A stretch of 64,000 nucleotides of DNA, taken from positions 1 through 64,000 of the forward strand of contig NZ_JACVDA010000011.1 in NCBI RefSeq assembly GCF_016552165.1, written 5' to 3'. Source of the stretch: Parvimonas parva. Lineage in GTDB: Bacteria > Bacillota > Clostridia > Tissierellales > Peptoniphilaceae. Positions 51,508 through 60,440 of this stretch are shown in pieces (the stretch's first letter is position 1; every line of letters starts with the position of its first letter). The position numbers were made by a program, and so were the translations under genes. A model generated the notes under the pieces. It was not told where the DNA came from. It saw only the letters and a program-made list of their open reading frames with translations, and did not search any database.

Positions 51508-53418
51508 CTAAATTCCTCCTGTATTAAGTAACCATTCTTCTTCAGAATATCCTAAAGATACTTTAAAGACTATATTCTTATAGCCTGAAATGGATAATAA
51601 ACATTCTCCGGTTTTAAAAGTTGGTATTAAGTCAATTTCAGAATCTGTTAGCTCTGAAGAAAAAACTTTTGAAAATAAGGCTTTTGAAGATGTATCTTGA
51701 TTAAATATAACTTTATATTGTGCTAATTTAAAGATTTTATTCATAAGTGATACACTTTCTTTTGTTGATATATTATCTTCTAATAAGTGAAAACTAAACC
51801 ATATTCCAGCTAAATATTTAGGTGCTTCTCTCATATAGTTTTCAAAAAATGTATATATTTTTTCATCTGCACTGGAATTAAACATTCTGTGAGCTTCATC
51901 TATAAAGACTAAATATTTTGTATCATCTATGCTTATATCTTTTACTTTTAACATAGATGTATTACTAATCATTTCTTGCCATAAAATATTTAAAATATTA
52001 AAAATTATTGAATTAAATACATTATCTTCATATTCACTTAAAGATTTTATATTAAAGACTATAAAGTCCTCATCATTTATTGATATAGTTGACGTTCCAT
52101 TGAAAAATGAATCATAAGTTGATAGCATTGTTTCAATAGTTAGTTTTATTTTATCAAGTCTTTTTATTCTTATTGATTTTTCTTCTTTATTTTCTTTTTC
52201 AAATTCTTCTTTTAAAAATTTAAAAAAATCACTTAAAATTGGATATTCTTCATTTTTTAAATCTGTAATTCCTTTATAACTTTTTATATTTTCTTCTTGC
52301 TTTACAAATCCCATTTTTATATAAAATTTTTCAAGTAAAATCCCAAGTTCACTTAAATCATCATTATTAAAAGCCGGATTAAAATATGAAAAGAATATTT
52401 TAAGTTTATTTATATGTTTTTGAAAAGATAGTCTGTCATTATCAGCTATTCCACCCTCAAAAGAAGATTTTAAAACTTGAAAAGGATTAATTATACCATT
52501 ACTTCCATCTAAAGCTAAAAACTTTGAATTAAAGCCTTTTGCTATTTCATTAAATTCTCCTGAAGCGTCAAAAACTCTTGCTTTATTTCCTTTTGCAAGT
52601 TCAGTTAAAGTCAATTTTTTTAAAAAAGTTGATTTACCAGCTCTCATTTTTCCATAAAGAACTCCATTATATGATTTTCTTTCTTCAGTTCTATTAAAAA
52701 TATCAAAAACTACATTACCACCTGTAAAAGACGTTCCAAAGTATGTTCCTTTTGGGTCATCTAAATATGAATGGTGGTAATTAAAACCAGCTCCAAGAGT
52801 TGAACTTTCTATAAAAAGTCCGTCCCTTTTTGTTAAAAAATCTTCTTTTTGTGTTGTTAAAGAATTTTGCAAAGAATTAAAGTCATCTTCTAATTCATTA
52901 AGAAAAATACTTGCCCTAAACAAATCTCCCTCTAATTCTTCTAAAACTGCTTTTACTTTCTTTTCTAAATCGTTTATAGTTCTTTCATAAACAAAAATTC
53001 TTAAATGAATCTTTTTGATAACTTCTCCGTCTGTTACTCTATCCAAAAGACTTTCATTAGTTTCAGCATTTTTTCTTGCTTTCATTCTTTCTTGTGGAGT
53101 TCTTGCTTGACTTTCTCTTGTATCATATTCTGAAATAGCTTTACTTAACTGATTTATTATCTTTGTTGATTTTTCAGTTGTAATATCTAAAGTTGTTATT
53201 ACATTTTCTATTTCTGTAATTTTTCTAAGCCATAAATCATTTACAGTTTTTGGTAAAGAATAAATATGAATACAAGTTTCATAACCATCGCCCTTTTTTA
53301 TATAATTTTCTTTAAAAATCATATTTCCCATAGGTTGAGTATTCTTTACAAAATCCGGGTCAAAATTTTCATTAGATAACATTTCTCTACCTAATTTAAT
53401 TTTATTTAAAAGTTTCAT
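51508..53418 (-). CDS. VirB4-like conjugation ATPase
   Basis: A protein of 636 residues that would power the type IV secretion channel. The Walker A is GKMRAGKST near residue 265, and the Walker B YLVFIDEAHRMF near 510. A coiled section (about 95-185) precedes the ATPase. I start it at 53418, where AAGGAG is 8 nt upstream; an ATG seven codons earlier belongs to the palindrome-RBS region. Confidence 0.88.
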   Translation of the reverse strand: MKLLNKIKLGREMLSNENFDPDFVKNTQPMGNMIFKENYIKKGDGYETCIHIYSLPKTVNDLWLRKITEIENVITTLDITTEKSTKIINQLSKAISEYDTRESQARTPQERMKARKNAETNESLLDRVTDGEVIKKIHLRIFVYERTINDLEKKVKAVLEELEGDLFRASIFLNELEDDFNSLQNSLTTQKEDFLTKRDGLFIESSTLGAGFNYHHSYLDDPKGTYFGTSFTGGNVVFDIFNRTEERKSYNGVLYGKMRAGKSTFLKKLTLTELAKGNKARVFDASGEFNEIAKGFNSKFLALDGSNGIINPFQVLKSSFEGGIADNDRLSFQKHINKLKIFFSYFNPAFNNDDLSELGILLEKFYIKMGFVKQEENIKSYKGITDLKNEEYPILSDFFKFLKEEFEKENKEEKSIRIKRLDKIKLTIETMLSTYDSFFNGTSTISINDEDFIVFNIKSLSEYEDNVFNSIIFNILNILWQEMISNTSMLKVKDISIDDTKYLVFIDEAHRMFNSSADEKIYTFFENYMREAPKYLAGIWFSFHLLEDNISTKESVSLMNKIFKLAQYKVIFNQDTSSKALFSKVFSSELTDSEIDLIPTFKTGECLLSISGYKNIVFKVSLGYSEEEWLLNTGGI

Positions 53419-53437
53419 AAAATTTCTCCTTTCTTTC

Positions 53438-53456
53438 ATTAGACAAATTGTCTAAT
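53438..53456. repeat. ATTAGACAA palindrome before the VirB4-like gene
   Basis: Perfect arms around one base, 19-20 nt from the start codon. Confidence 0.9.
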
Positions 53457-53484
53457 TCTTTTTTTTAACCAATTATTTATTTAA

Positions 53485-53523
53485 TAAAAAAAGAAATAAA
53501 CTTATTATTAAAAGTCTATTTCT
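53485..53523 (-). terminator. terminator-like hairpin overlapping the end of the upstream gene
   Basis: Arms GAAATA-ACTT and AAGT-TATTTC (about 53493-53503 and 53511-53523) followed on the minus strand by a T run. It overlaps the 3' end of the preceding coding region. Confidence 0.6.
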
Positions 53524-54194
53524 TCATCTAACTCTAATTCTTCTTCTTTTATTTTTTCTTCAGATAAAAACTTTTCTTCAAGTTCTTTATCTTTTTCTAT
53601 ATCAAAAGAAAATTCTCTCCATTTTTCAAAATCTTCTTCATATTTTTCTATTGATTTTATTGGTTCATTAATACTTGTATCTTTGTAAAACTTATCATTA
53701 TTTTGTACTACATAAGTTTCAAGTATATTTCTTTTAACTTCAAAATCAGTAAAAATATCTAAGTTTTCCGTTTCCAAAATTCCTAAGTGCATTGTAGTAT
53801 TATCTTTTGTATCTATGACTAAAAATCTACTTTTTATTGAAGTTTTTTCATTTGTTTGTTCAACTATTCTAGCTTTATCTAAATTTTCCAAAAAATTTTT
53901 TAAAGTTTCTATTCTGTTTCTTACATTGATTAAATCAGTTTTTGAATGATATTTATTAATGTTACTATATATTTCTTCATCAGATAAATTTTCACCTATA
54001 ACTTTATTATATAATTCTATCCCTGTTTCTTGTCTTTTTCTTCTATTGATATATTGTAATCCCAATAAATGAGGTATATTTTCTTTATTTAACTTTATAT
54101 TAAATTCTTTTGTATCACTAATTATTTTTAAATTTATATTATCAAAATTCTTACTCCACAACAGAGTTTCTTTTGCAAGATAACTTTTTTTCAT
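53508..54194 (-). CDS. PBECR4-like or unknown cargo-type protein with acidic tail
   Basis: A 228-residue soluble protein. Segments such as NKENIPHLLGLQYINRRKR (about 36-54) and LVIDTKDNTTMHLGIL recall the PBECR4 group of polyvalent nuclease-like domains found on phages and conjugative elements, but I hold that lightly. The C-terminus EEELELDEEIDF is one of four similar tails here. It lies directly after the structured RNA and its terminator, so its expression may be controlled by that RNA. Confidence 0.5.
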   Translation of the reverse strand: MKKSYLAKETLLWSKNFDNINLKIISDTKEFNIKLNKENIPHLLGLQYINRRKRQETGIELYNKVIGENLSDEEIYSNINKYHSKTDLINVRNRIETLKNFLENLDKARIVEQTNEKTSIKSRFLVIDTKDNTTMHLGILETENLDIFTDFEVKRNILETYVVQNNDKFYKDTSINEPIKSIEKYEEDFEKWREFSFDIEKDKELEEKFLSEEKIKEEELELDEEIDF

Positions 54195-54206
54195 TTTATT
54201 CTCCTT

Positions 54207-54243
54207 TGGGTATAAAAAAAGGTTAGAGTATAAACCCTAACCT
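54207..54243 (-). terminator. strong terminator of the structured RNA
   Basis: Arms AAGGTTAG and CTAACCTT enclose a loop of about 11 nt, with an A run on the left giving seven T residues on the minus strand. Confidence 0.85.
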
Positions 54244-54383
54244 TTTAAAGACTTTAACATATTAACCCCTATGCTTTGGTTTACCATAGTCAATGGTAGC
54301 ATATTTACTTGTCGCCGATATTTCTGACCCCTCGTGCAACGGGTGGAAGTATATGCCACTCCTAGTTCTCATACTACTAACTT
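54212..54383 (-). ncRNA. structured non-coding RNA inside the conjugation operon
   Basis: About 170 nt, from a promoter at 54390-54418 to a strong terminator. It is far more GC-rich than its neighbours and has no coding frame. Visible helices on the minus strand are GGCATATACTT with AAGTA-ATATGC-CC, a hairpin CCCGT-TGC-ACG-GGG, CCAT-TGACT-ATGG and CTATG...CATAG. It may be a free regulatory RNA or an attenuator for the gene at 54194. I cannot name a family. Confidence 0.65.
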
Positions 54384-54389
54384 ATATAT

Positions 54390-54418
54390 ATTATACCCTA
54401 TTTTATGTTATTTGTAAA
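54390..54418 (-). promoter_or_regulatory. promoter of the structured RNA
   Basis: On the minus strand TTTACA and TATAAT with a 17-bp spacer, ending 7 nt before the predicted RNA start. Confidence 0.75.
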
Positions 54419-54435
54419 TACTTTTAATATTTTTT

Positions 54436-55284
54436 CTATATTTTTGTATTCATATTATTTAGTTTACAAACCACTCTTTCTATTTTATCTTTTTCTAAAT
54501 CTAATAATTTTGTTGAAAAATCTTTTTTGATACTTTCTGTTTGTCTAAGTAAATTATCATATTCATTAGAAAAGATATATAAATAAAATTCCAGGTTATA
54601 TGTTTCATCTTCTAAAAATTCTAATTCCTGAATTTTTAAATTTAAAAATTTTCTTCTAAAAGTATTTTCTTCAGTTTCTAATTTGTTTTTAAAAAAAGTT
54701 ATTTGTTTAGAAAAATTACAAGGAAATCTCATAGATACTATCTTAAAATCTTCTAAATATTTTTTATAAAAAGCTGTATTGTCATCTATCACTGCATTTT
54801 GTTCTGATTCATTAAGATTTAAAATATCTATTGTTTCTATTTTAAAAATCTTAACAAATTGACCTAACTTTTTGTGATGAATTATATTGTTTTCGTCAAT
54901 AGAAATAAAGTATTGGTAGTCAAATATATCTTTATCAACATTTTTTATTTTCTTTTTTTTATCTTTTTTTGCCTTTTTTAAAGCTATCTTTTCTTCTATT
55001 TCTTCATTTTTTGCTCCAAATGATTTTACAGTATTTCTATTTCTTTTTAAAAAATAAAAAACTGAATGGAGCTTTCTTTTTCCTATATTATCTTCGCTAT
55101 CTCTTATTAGGTAAATAGCAAAACCCATTCCAAAAGCAACATAAGGTATTCTTAAAAACCATATTAATTTATTTTTAGTAAACCATAAAAGTAATCCTAA
55201 AATTGTTAAAATTAATAAATCTTGAAAATAGATAAATTTAAACATCTGCGTTCTTACATCTATTTCTGATATTGTATTGTGCAT
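54436..55284 (-). CDS. VirB3-like membrane protein fused to a VirB4 N-terminal-like region
   Basis: A 282-residue protein with two N-terminal helices (about 20-37 and 42-60) behind IDVRTQMFKFIYFQDLLIL, the style of PrgI/VirB3-like small conjugation proteins, then a basic linker (about 95-115) and a soluble domain (about 120-280). Trs/Tra systems of Gram-positive elements place such a protein between VirB6- and VirB4-like genes, as here. The assignment rests on position and topology. Confidence 0.6.
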   Translation of the reverse strand: MHNTISEIDVRTQMFKFIYFQDLLILTILGLLLWFTKNKLIWFLRIPYVAFGMGFAIYLIRDSEDNIGKRKLHSVFYFLKRNRNTVKSFGAKNEEIEEKIALKKAKKDKKKKIKNVDKDIFDYQYFISIDENNIIHHKKLGQFVKIFKIETIDILNLNESEQNAVIDDNTAFYKKYLEDFKIVSMRFPCNFSKQITFFKNKLETEENTFRRKFLNLKIQELEFLEDETYNLEFYLYIFSNEYDNLLRQTESIKKDFSTKLLDLEKDKIERVVCKLNNMNTKI

Positions 55285-55299
55285 TTTACACCCCTTTCT

Positions 55300-55322
55300 C
55301 CATTAGACAATTTGTCTAATGG
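55300..55322. repeat. ATTAGACAA palindrome before the VirB3-like gene
   Basis: Perfect 11-bp arms, 16 nt from the start codon. Confidence 0.9.
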
Positions 55323-55326
55323 ATTT

Positions 55327-57201
55327 TTATCTTCTTAAATTATCTTTTCTTTGAGAGCTGTTATTTCTCGTAAACATACTACTTCTAGTTTCTCTATTAC
55401 TTGTCGTTCTTGTACTTCTTGTAGTATTTGTAGTTTTTTTATTAAAACTTTGTCTATAACTTGAATTACTACTTCCCAAAGATTCGTTATTCCTAAATCC
55501 ACCACCTCTATTATTGTTTGAATTAGAATTATTGTAGCCACCATTTCTACTTGAATTACTTGAATTACTTGAATTATTTGAATTATTGTTATTTTTTAAA
55601 TTTTGAGAATTTTTAGACGAAATATTTACACCTGTTTGTTTTATTCTCTTTAAATTATCTCCAGCCCTACTACTACCTGATTCTCTGTTATTTCCCTGTG
55701 ATGAAATTTTTGAAGTATTATTTGAGTTTCCTTTATCAAAATAAGGGGAATTTTTAGAAAAAGTATTCTTAGCTACTTTACCAACTCCATTTTTGAATCC
55801 TCTTGAAACAGAATTGTGTGCTAATTTTCTAAAAATACCACCTGTCAACATCTTCATTTGATACATTGTTTGTAAAGGAGAAAATCTTGACCCAGCTCCA
55901 CTAACTCCAAGCACTCTTTCATAAATTCCAGCTCCAACAGTCGCAATCGCACCACCTACTAAAAATATTAATTTTACATAAAATGGTATTTTTAAATTAG
56001 CAACCCAAATCATAAAAAAGCTATAAAGTGTTATTAAAAAGTGCATTCCAATAATCATAGTATAAGAATTTAAAACTTCTTTTATTACAGCTTTTATTCT
56101 TTCTCCAGTAACTATATCTGAAGCAAAAAATAAAGGAGATAATATTTTTAAGGCAGCCAAATTAAAAATTGCTCCAGCCTGTTTAATTCCACTTAAAATA
56201 TATACATAAGCGATAAGTAATAAATATGCCGTTCCTTGCCAAAAAAGAAAAGTCCAAGAATAATATCCGGGATTTCCTAATAAAGTCCAACCAACTTCTT
56301 CGGCTTTATTTCCATTTAGTTTGTAATTTAAAATATCATTTTTATTACTTATAATTCTAGTTGGATTTATTCTATTTAATTCAGATACTGTTAATCCATT
56401 AGGATTTTCTAAATCTATCTCTTTTTCAAATTTTTCATTATTTACTCTTTGCATATCTATAAATAAAGTTTTATAGATATTATCAACCGGACTTACTTCA
56501 GTTGCATATTCTTTTCCGTCCTCTGTTCGTATCTTTTCGTTTAATTTATGAATTTCTTGTTTAGTCATTCCATTAGTAGAAAAACTATTTATCATATCAA
56601 AAGATAATTTTGCTAGACTATTCATTGTGATTAAACTGGTTGGAAAAATCAAAATTAAACAACCGGCTAAAATTATATTAGATACAAAGCCTACTCTATC
56701 ATCTTTCTTTTGTAATAACATTCTATATCCTATATATACAAAAGATAAAAATAAAATTCCAACTGTAATTGGCAAAACTGTTTTATATATAAAATTTACT
56801 TTTTGTGAATCAAAATATGTATTTAATTCAAAAATAGATTTATATGCTTTATATCCAATATCAGCTAAGCGATATAAACCTCTTAAAATTATATATTTAA
56901 AATATTGAATTACATCTTCTATTACTCCATTAAAATTTAAGTAATCCGAAAATTTTATTAAAAGTTTTGTCATCTCTGGTGTTGCTTCTTTTATCTGATA
57001 ATTTACTTCGGGTTTAATTGCTTCAATATCATCAGCAAATGAAATAATAGTAGGTATTACAGTATATAATATAAAACTTAAAATAAAGGTTGTCTTTAAA
57101 AGGATTTTTGATTTTAAATTTTTTAATCTAAAAAGTCTTAATGCTTTTAAAGTTTTTAATACTTTTAAAAATTTTAAAAATTTTAAAAATTTACTTTTCA
57201 T
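55327..57201 (-). CDS. VirB6/TrbL-like polytopic conjugation protein
   Basis: About 624 residues. A basic N-terminus with a hydrophobic segment (about 35-55) looks like a signal anchor. Several helices lie at about 115-190, 325-370 and 385-440. The C-terminal 140 residues are Ser/Asn/Arg-rich and disordered. This matches TrbL/VirB6-type inner-membrane channel proteins. I start it at 57201 behind AGGAG; a methionine six codons earlier is part of the ribosome-binding region. Confidence 0.7.
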   Translation of the reverse strand: MKSKFLKFLKFLKVLKTLKALRLFRLKNLKSKILLKTTFILSFILYTVIPTIISFADDIEAIKPEVNYQIKEATPEMTKLLIKFSDYLNFNGVIEDVIQYFKYIILRGLYRLADIGYKAYKSIFELNTYFDSQKVNFIYKTVLPITVGILFLSFVYIGYRMLLQKKDDRVGFVSNIILAGCLILIFPTSLITMNSLAKLSFDMINSFSTNGMTKQEIHKLNEKIRTEDGKEYATEVSPVDNIYKTLFIDMQRVNNEKFEKEIDLENPNGLTVSELNRINPTRIISNKNDILNYKLNGNKAEEVGWTLLGNPGYYSWTFLFWQGTAYLLLIAYVYILSGIKQAGAIFNLAALKILSPLFFASDIVTGERIKAVIKEVLNSYTMIIGMHFLITLYSFFMIWVANLKIPFYVKLIFLVGGAIATVGAGIYERVLGVSGAGSRFSPLQTMYQMKMLTGGIFRKLAHNSVSRGFKNGVGKVAKNTFSKNSPYFDKGNSNNTSKISSQGNNRESGSSRAGDNLKRIKQTGVNISSKNSQNLKNNNNSNNSSNSSNSSRNGGYNNSNSNNNRGGGFRNNESLGSSNSSYRQSFNKKTTNTTRSTRTTSNRETRSSMFTRNNSSQRKDNLRR

Positions 57202-57216
57202 TTTTCTCCTTTCTTT

Positions 57217-57237
57217 CATTAGACAAATTGTCTAATG
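57217..57237. repeat. ATTAGACAA palindrome before the VirB6-like gene
   Basis: Perfect arms, 16 nt from the start codon. Confidence 0.9.
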
Positions 57238-57251
57238 CTATTGATTAAAAA

Positions 57252-57283
57252 AGAAAAAAGGTATGATTTATTCCTCATACCTT
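57252..57283 (-). terminator. terminator-like hairpin overlapping the virD4-like stop
   Basis: Arms AGGTATGA and TCATACCT (57259-57266 and 57275-57282) followed on the minus strand by T-rich sequence. The stem spans the stop codon region. Confidence 0.7.
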
Positions 57284-60066
57284 AATTCATCTAAATTAAC
57301 CGGTTCTCTATAACCATATAATTTTTTTAAAATTGTATTGATATTATTTCCCTGTGGGAATGTATCTAAGAGATATTTATATCTAGGCTTATAACTTGTT
57401 TTTCCTGTATTATATATTGCAAAAGGTTCAATCTTTCGTCCTTTTAAATCTGTTCTTTTCATAAGACGAATGATTATACTATCATCTTCAGCAAGTCTAA
57501 GTAAATCTTCAGGCTTTATAAGTCTATTATCTTGTGTTGTATCTGTTGAACTTTTTGATAAAATATCTCCAGTTTCTTTTTGTAATGACGTGGAAATAAT
57601 TGTCTTATTACCACAGTTAGCCGATATTTCTTCTCTTGTATCTTTATCATTACTTAAAAGATAGATTGTATTACCACAGTTTTCTTTTATTATCTTTCCA
57701 GCTTCCTTATATTTTTCCAGTTGGCTAAAAGATTGTATAGCAAAAGTTAAAAGTATATTTCTTGATAAAGATACTGTTACCATATTATCCATATCATTAA
57801 ATAAAGGCATATTACCAAACTCGTCCATATCAATATATACTCTCCTATCACATTTTTGTTTATCTGATAGGTTCGCCTTTTTTGCTAAGATAAAATAAAG
57901 TTGTGATATAAAATATGTTGCTAAAATATGTCTTGATTTGTCAAAATCAGGAATTATTACAAAAATAGCTGTCGGCTTATTTTCTCTTACCTTTTCTATC
58001 TTTATATTTTCTTTAGTGAAAAATATTTCATTTTCTTCTTTTAAGTCTTGTAAAAATGTATCTTTTCCATTTGAAGTTAAGAAAAATAGATTTTCAATTT
58101 CTCTAACCACTTCTTTAAAATTTAAAGTTTCATAAGTCTTAACTTCAAATCCTTTATTTTTTTCTAAAACTTTTTCTATAAAGAAATCATAAATTCTTTT
58201 TAAAGTTCCATTCTTAAAATTCTCTATTGTTAATTCAATATTTTCTTTGAAAACAAAAGGTATATGATAATCTAATTCCATTTTTAAAGTTAAGATACTT
58301 ACTTCATCTATATATTCTAAAAATCTTTCTGTAATTAATTTCATTACAATTTTTTCATCAGGACTTAAATTGCTTTCATTAAATCTCTTTAAAGGATAGA
58401 TTCCAACTGTTTTAAAAGCATTCTTTTCTACTACTTCTAAAACTTTTTCAGCAATACTTTTATATTCTTCATCTTCTATTAAAGAAAGAATTGTATTTCT
58501 AAACTTAAATTGTAAATTTTCTTCAAGTTTAAATTTTTTAGAAATATTAAATTTAAAATTCAAAGTTGCTCTTTCAGGATTATTTATATATCCTTTGATA
58601 TAAAGAGCTTTTAGAATATCTTTTAAGGTATCTTCTTGTAGAATTTTTTGTTCTTCAGCTATTTCTACTTCTTCTTTAGTTAATCTATCTTCAAAAGTAC
58701 TTTTCATTTCAAAGATTAATTCTTCTGTTGTAAAAAGTGATTTTTTAGCCTTTTCTCTTAATTTAAAAGATAATTTAAGTTTTAGAGCTTCTAAGCTTAA
58801 AAATGATTTTTTTATTATATCTAAATCTCTTTTATTAAAAAATGTTTCTTCATTTTTATAAAAAAGTTCTATTTTTTCTTTTTTTAATAAATGTTTTAAA
58901 AGATAATTTTCTAAAACTATTTTACAGTTATATAATTTATCTGTATTAAAACCAACATTTTCTAATTCTACTGAATTAGAACTTGTCATCTGTGCTATAT
59001 CATTCATTAAAAATAACATTAATTTACTTAAAGCTACTGATAATACACTCATTCTAGTTTTTCCGTCGCTAATCCTAAATGTTGAAAATTGTAATCTTCC
59101 CTCTGATGAAGTCGGTAAACTATCTATGTAATCATTTAGCTTATTCTTTATGTTATTTTTGTCTTTTCTATCATCATCTTGATTTTCTACAATGAATTTT
59201 ACCATTGTGTACATTGTTATTTTTTCTTCTTGTTTTTTCTCTATAAATTTTTCTGATAGAGAAATTATTGTTCCATTTAAAAGTGATATACCGGCGTCAG
59301 ACCAATAAGGGTCTTTTTGTGCTTCTTTATCATTTTTAAAAATTGAGTAACTAAGTGTATTACAAAGTGATACTGCTTCAGGATAATCTCCACTTTTTAA
59401 AGCGTTTTTTACTAAATTAAGAGGATTCCAGTACATTGATTTTGTAGGCTGTAAAAAATTTAAAACTTCTACATTGTAACCTCTTTTTTGTAAAGTTTCT
59501 GATGTTGAAGATGAAAATTCTCCTTTTGGGTCAAGTGCTATAATAGACGGTTTGTCTTTTGCTCTTGACCTAATATCTATATAAGGGAATAAAACATCTT
59601 CAGCTTTTTTACTTCTTGTTGTCCCGATTATTAAATTGTGAGTTGACCCGTCATCAATATATATTTTGTCTTTATATCTACTGATTGGAAAACCACCAAA
59701 ACCAGGTACTTCTGTATCTTTTTCATCTATTTCTATATATTGTTCTTTTATCTCTTTTAAGCTGGTAAATCTACTTCGTCCTTTTTCTTCCATATCAAGA
59801 GCTTTAAATCTTCTTTTAAATTTAAAGAACGAATATACTATAAATATTATTGCTAAAAGGTAAATATAGATAAAAGGCTTTTCAAATCTAAATTCAAAAA
59901 TACCTTTTACTATATTAAATTCCGGTCTAGGCATAAATTTTCTAGTATATTTTATATAAAGTATAAGATACCTTAAAAGATATACAATAATATTAGAAAA
60001 TAAAAAAGAGATACCAATGTATAAAGCAAAAGCAAAACCCTTTAATATCTCTAAATTTCTTTTCAT
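57268..60066 (-). CDS. VirD4/TraG-type coupling protein with a large internal insertion
   Basis: A 932-residue ATPase that links the relaxosome to the channel. Two N-terminal helices (about 10-38 and 65-82) are followed by an atypical Walker A GTTRSKKA (148-155), DPKGE (179-183), MTSSNS (360-365) and Walker B YIDMDEFGN (744-752). Coupling proteins of this type usually pass from MTS...N to KPTAIFLIIPD within a few residues. Here about 320 residues (about 375-694) intervene, with helical sections and a winged-helix-like part. AGAGGG precedes the start. Confidence 0.88.
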   Translation of the reverse strand: MKRNLEILKGFAFALYIGISFLFSNIIVYLLRYLILYIKYTRKFMPRPEFNIVKGIFEFRFEKPFIYIYLLAIIFIVYSFFKFKRRFKALDMEEKGRSRFTSLKEIKEQYIEIDEKDTEVPGFGGFPISRYKDKIYIDDGSTHNLIIGTTRSKKAEDVLFPYIDIRSRAKDKPSIIALDPKGEFSSSTSETLQKRGYNVEVLNFLQPTKSMYWNPLNLVKNALKSGDYPEAVSLCNTLSYSIFKNDKEAQKDPYWSDAGISLLNGTIISLSEKFIEKKQEEKITMYTMVKFIVENQDDDRKDKNNIKNKLNDYIDSLPTSSEGRLQFSTFRISDGKTRMSVLSVALSKLMLFLMNDIAQMTSSNSVELENVGFNTDKLYNCKIVLENYLLKHLLKKEKIELFYKNEETFFNKRDLDIIKKSFLSLEALKLKLSFKLREKAKKSLFTTEELIFEMKSTFEDRLTKEEVEIAEEQKILQEDTLKDILKALYIKGYINNPERATLNFKFNISKKFKLEENLQFKFRNTILSLIEDEEYKSIAEKVLEVVEKNAFKTVGIYPLKRFNESNLSPDEKIVMKLITERFLEYIDEVSILTLKMELDYHIPFVFKENIELTIENFKNGTLKRIYDFFIEKVLEKNKGFEVKTYETLNFKEVVREIENLFFLTSNGKDTFLQDLKEENEIFFTKENIKIEKVRENKPTAIFVIIPDFDKSRHILATYFISQLYFILAKKANLSDKQKCDRRVYIDMDEFGNMPLFNDMDNMVTVSLSRNILLTFAIQSFSQLEKYKEAGKIIKENCGNTIYLLSNDKDTREEISANCGNKTIISTSLQKETGDILSKSSTDTTQDNRLIKPEDLLRLAEDDSIIIRLMKRTDLKGRKIEPFAIYNTGKTSYKPRYKYLLDTFPQGNNINTILKKLYGYREPVNLDELRYEE

Positions 60067-60082
60067 TTTCTTATCCCTCTAA

Positions 60083-60349
60083 CTAAAATCCCTTTCCAAA
60101 TATAGCTGTGTATATTTCATTGACTAAGTCTTTTGCTAAGACTACTATAACTAATCCAACAACTCCAACTATAAAAGTTATTTTGGCATTTTCTTTTCCT
60201 TGTGTTCCCCCAAATAAAAGTTGAAAACCACAAATTAAAATACAAATGAAAAATAGTCCAACTGCAACTACTGTTGCTGGAGTTCCAAAAGAAAATAAGA
60301 AATTTTTTATACTTTCTGCAACTCCACCCTGTAAAAGTACCATATCCAT
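60083..60349 (-). CDS. VirB2-like pilin or small channel protein
   Basis: An 88-residue protein with two hydrophobic helices (about 22-47 and 58-75) around a short GGTQGKENAK loop, the pattern of VirB2/TrbC pilins. It lies before the coupling protein gene in the transfer operon. AAGGAG is 9 nt before the ATG and a palindrome lies just upstream. Confidence 0.75.
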   Translation of the reverse strand: MDMVLLQGGVAESIKNFLFSFGTPATVVAVGLFFICILICGFQLLFGGTQGKENAKITFIVGVVGLVIVVLAKDLVNEIYTAIFGKGF

Positions 60350-60368
60350 ATATAAATCTCCTTTCTTT

Positions 60369-60389
60369 CATTAGACAATTTGTCTAATG
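60369..60389. repeat. ATTAGACAA palindrome before the VirB2-like gene
   Basis: Perfect arms, 20 nt from the start codon. Confidence 0.9.
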
Positions 60390-60401
60390 CTTTTTATTTA
60401 A

Positions 60402-60440
60402 TAAAAAAAAGAAATAGAATTTTTTACATTTCCATTTCTT
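60402..60440 (-). terminator. terminator-like hairpin at the primase gene end
   Basis: Arms GAAAT-GAA and TTC-ATTTC (about 60412-60420 and 60431-60439) with an A run on the left (T run on the minus strand). Overlaps the 3' end of the coding region. Confidence 0.55.
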
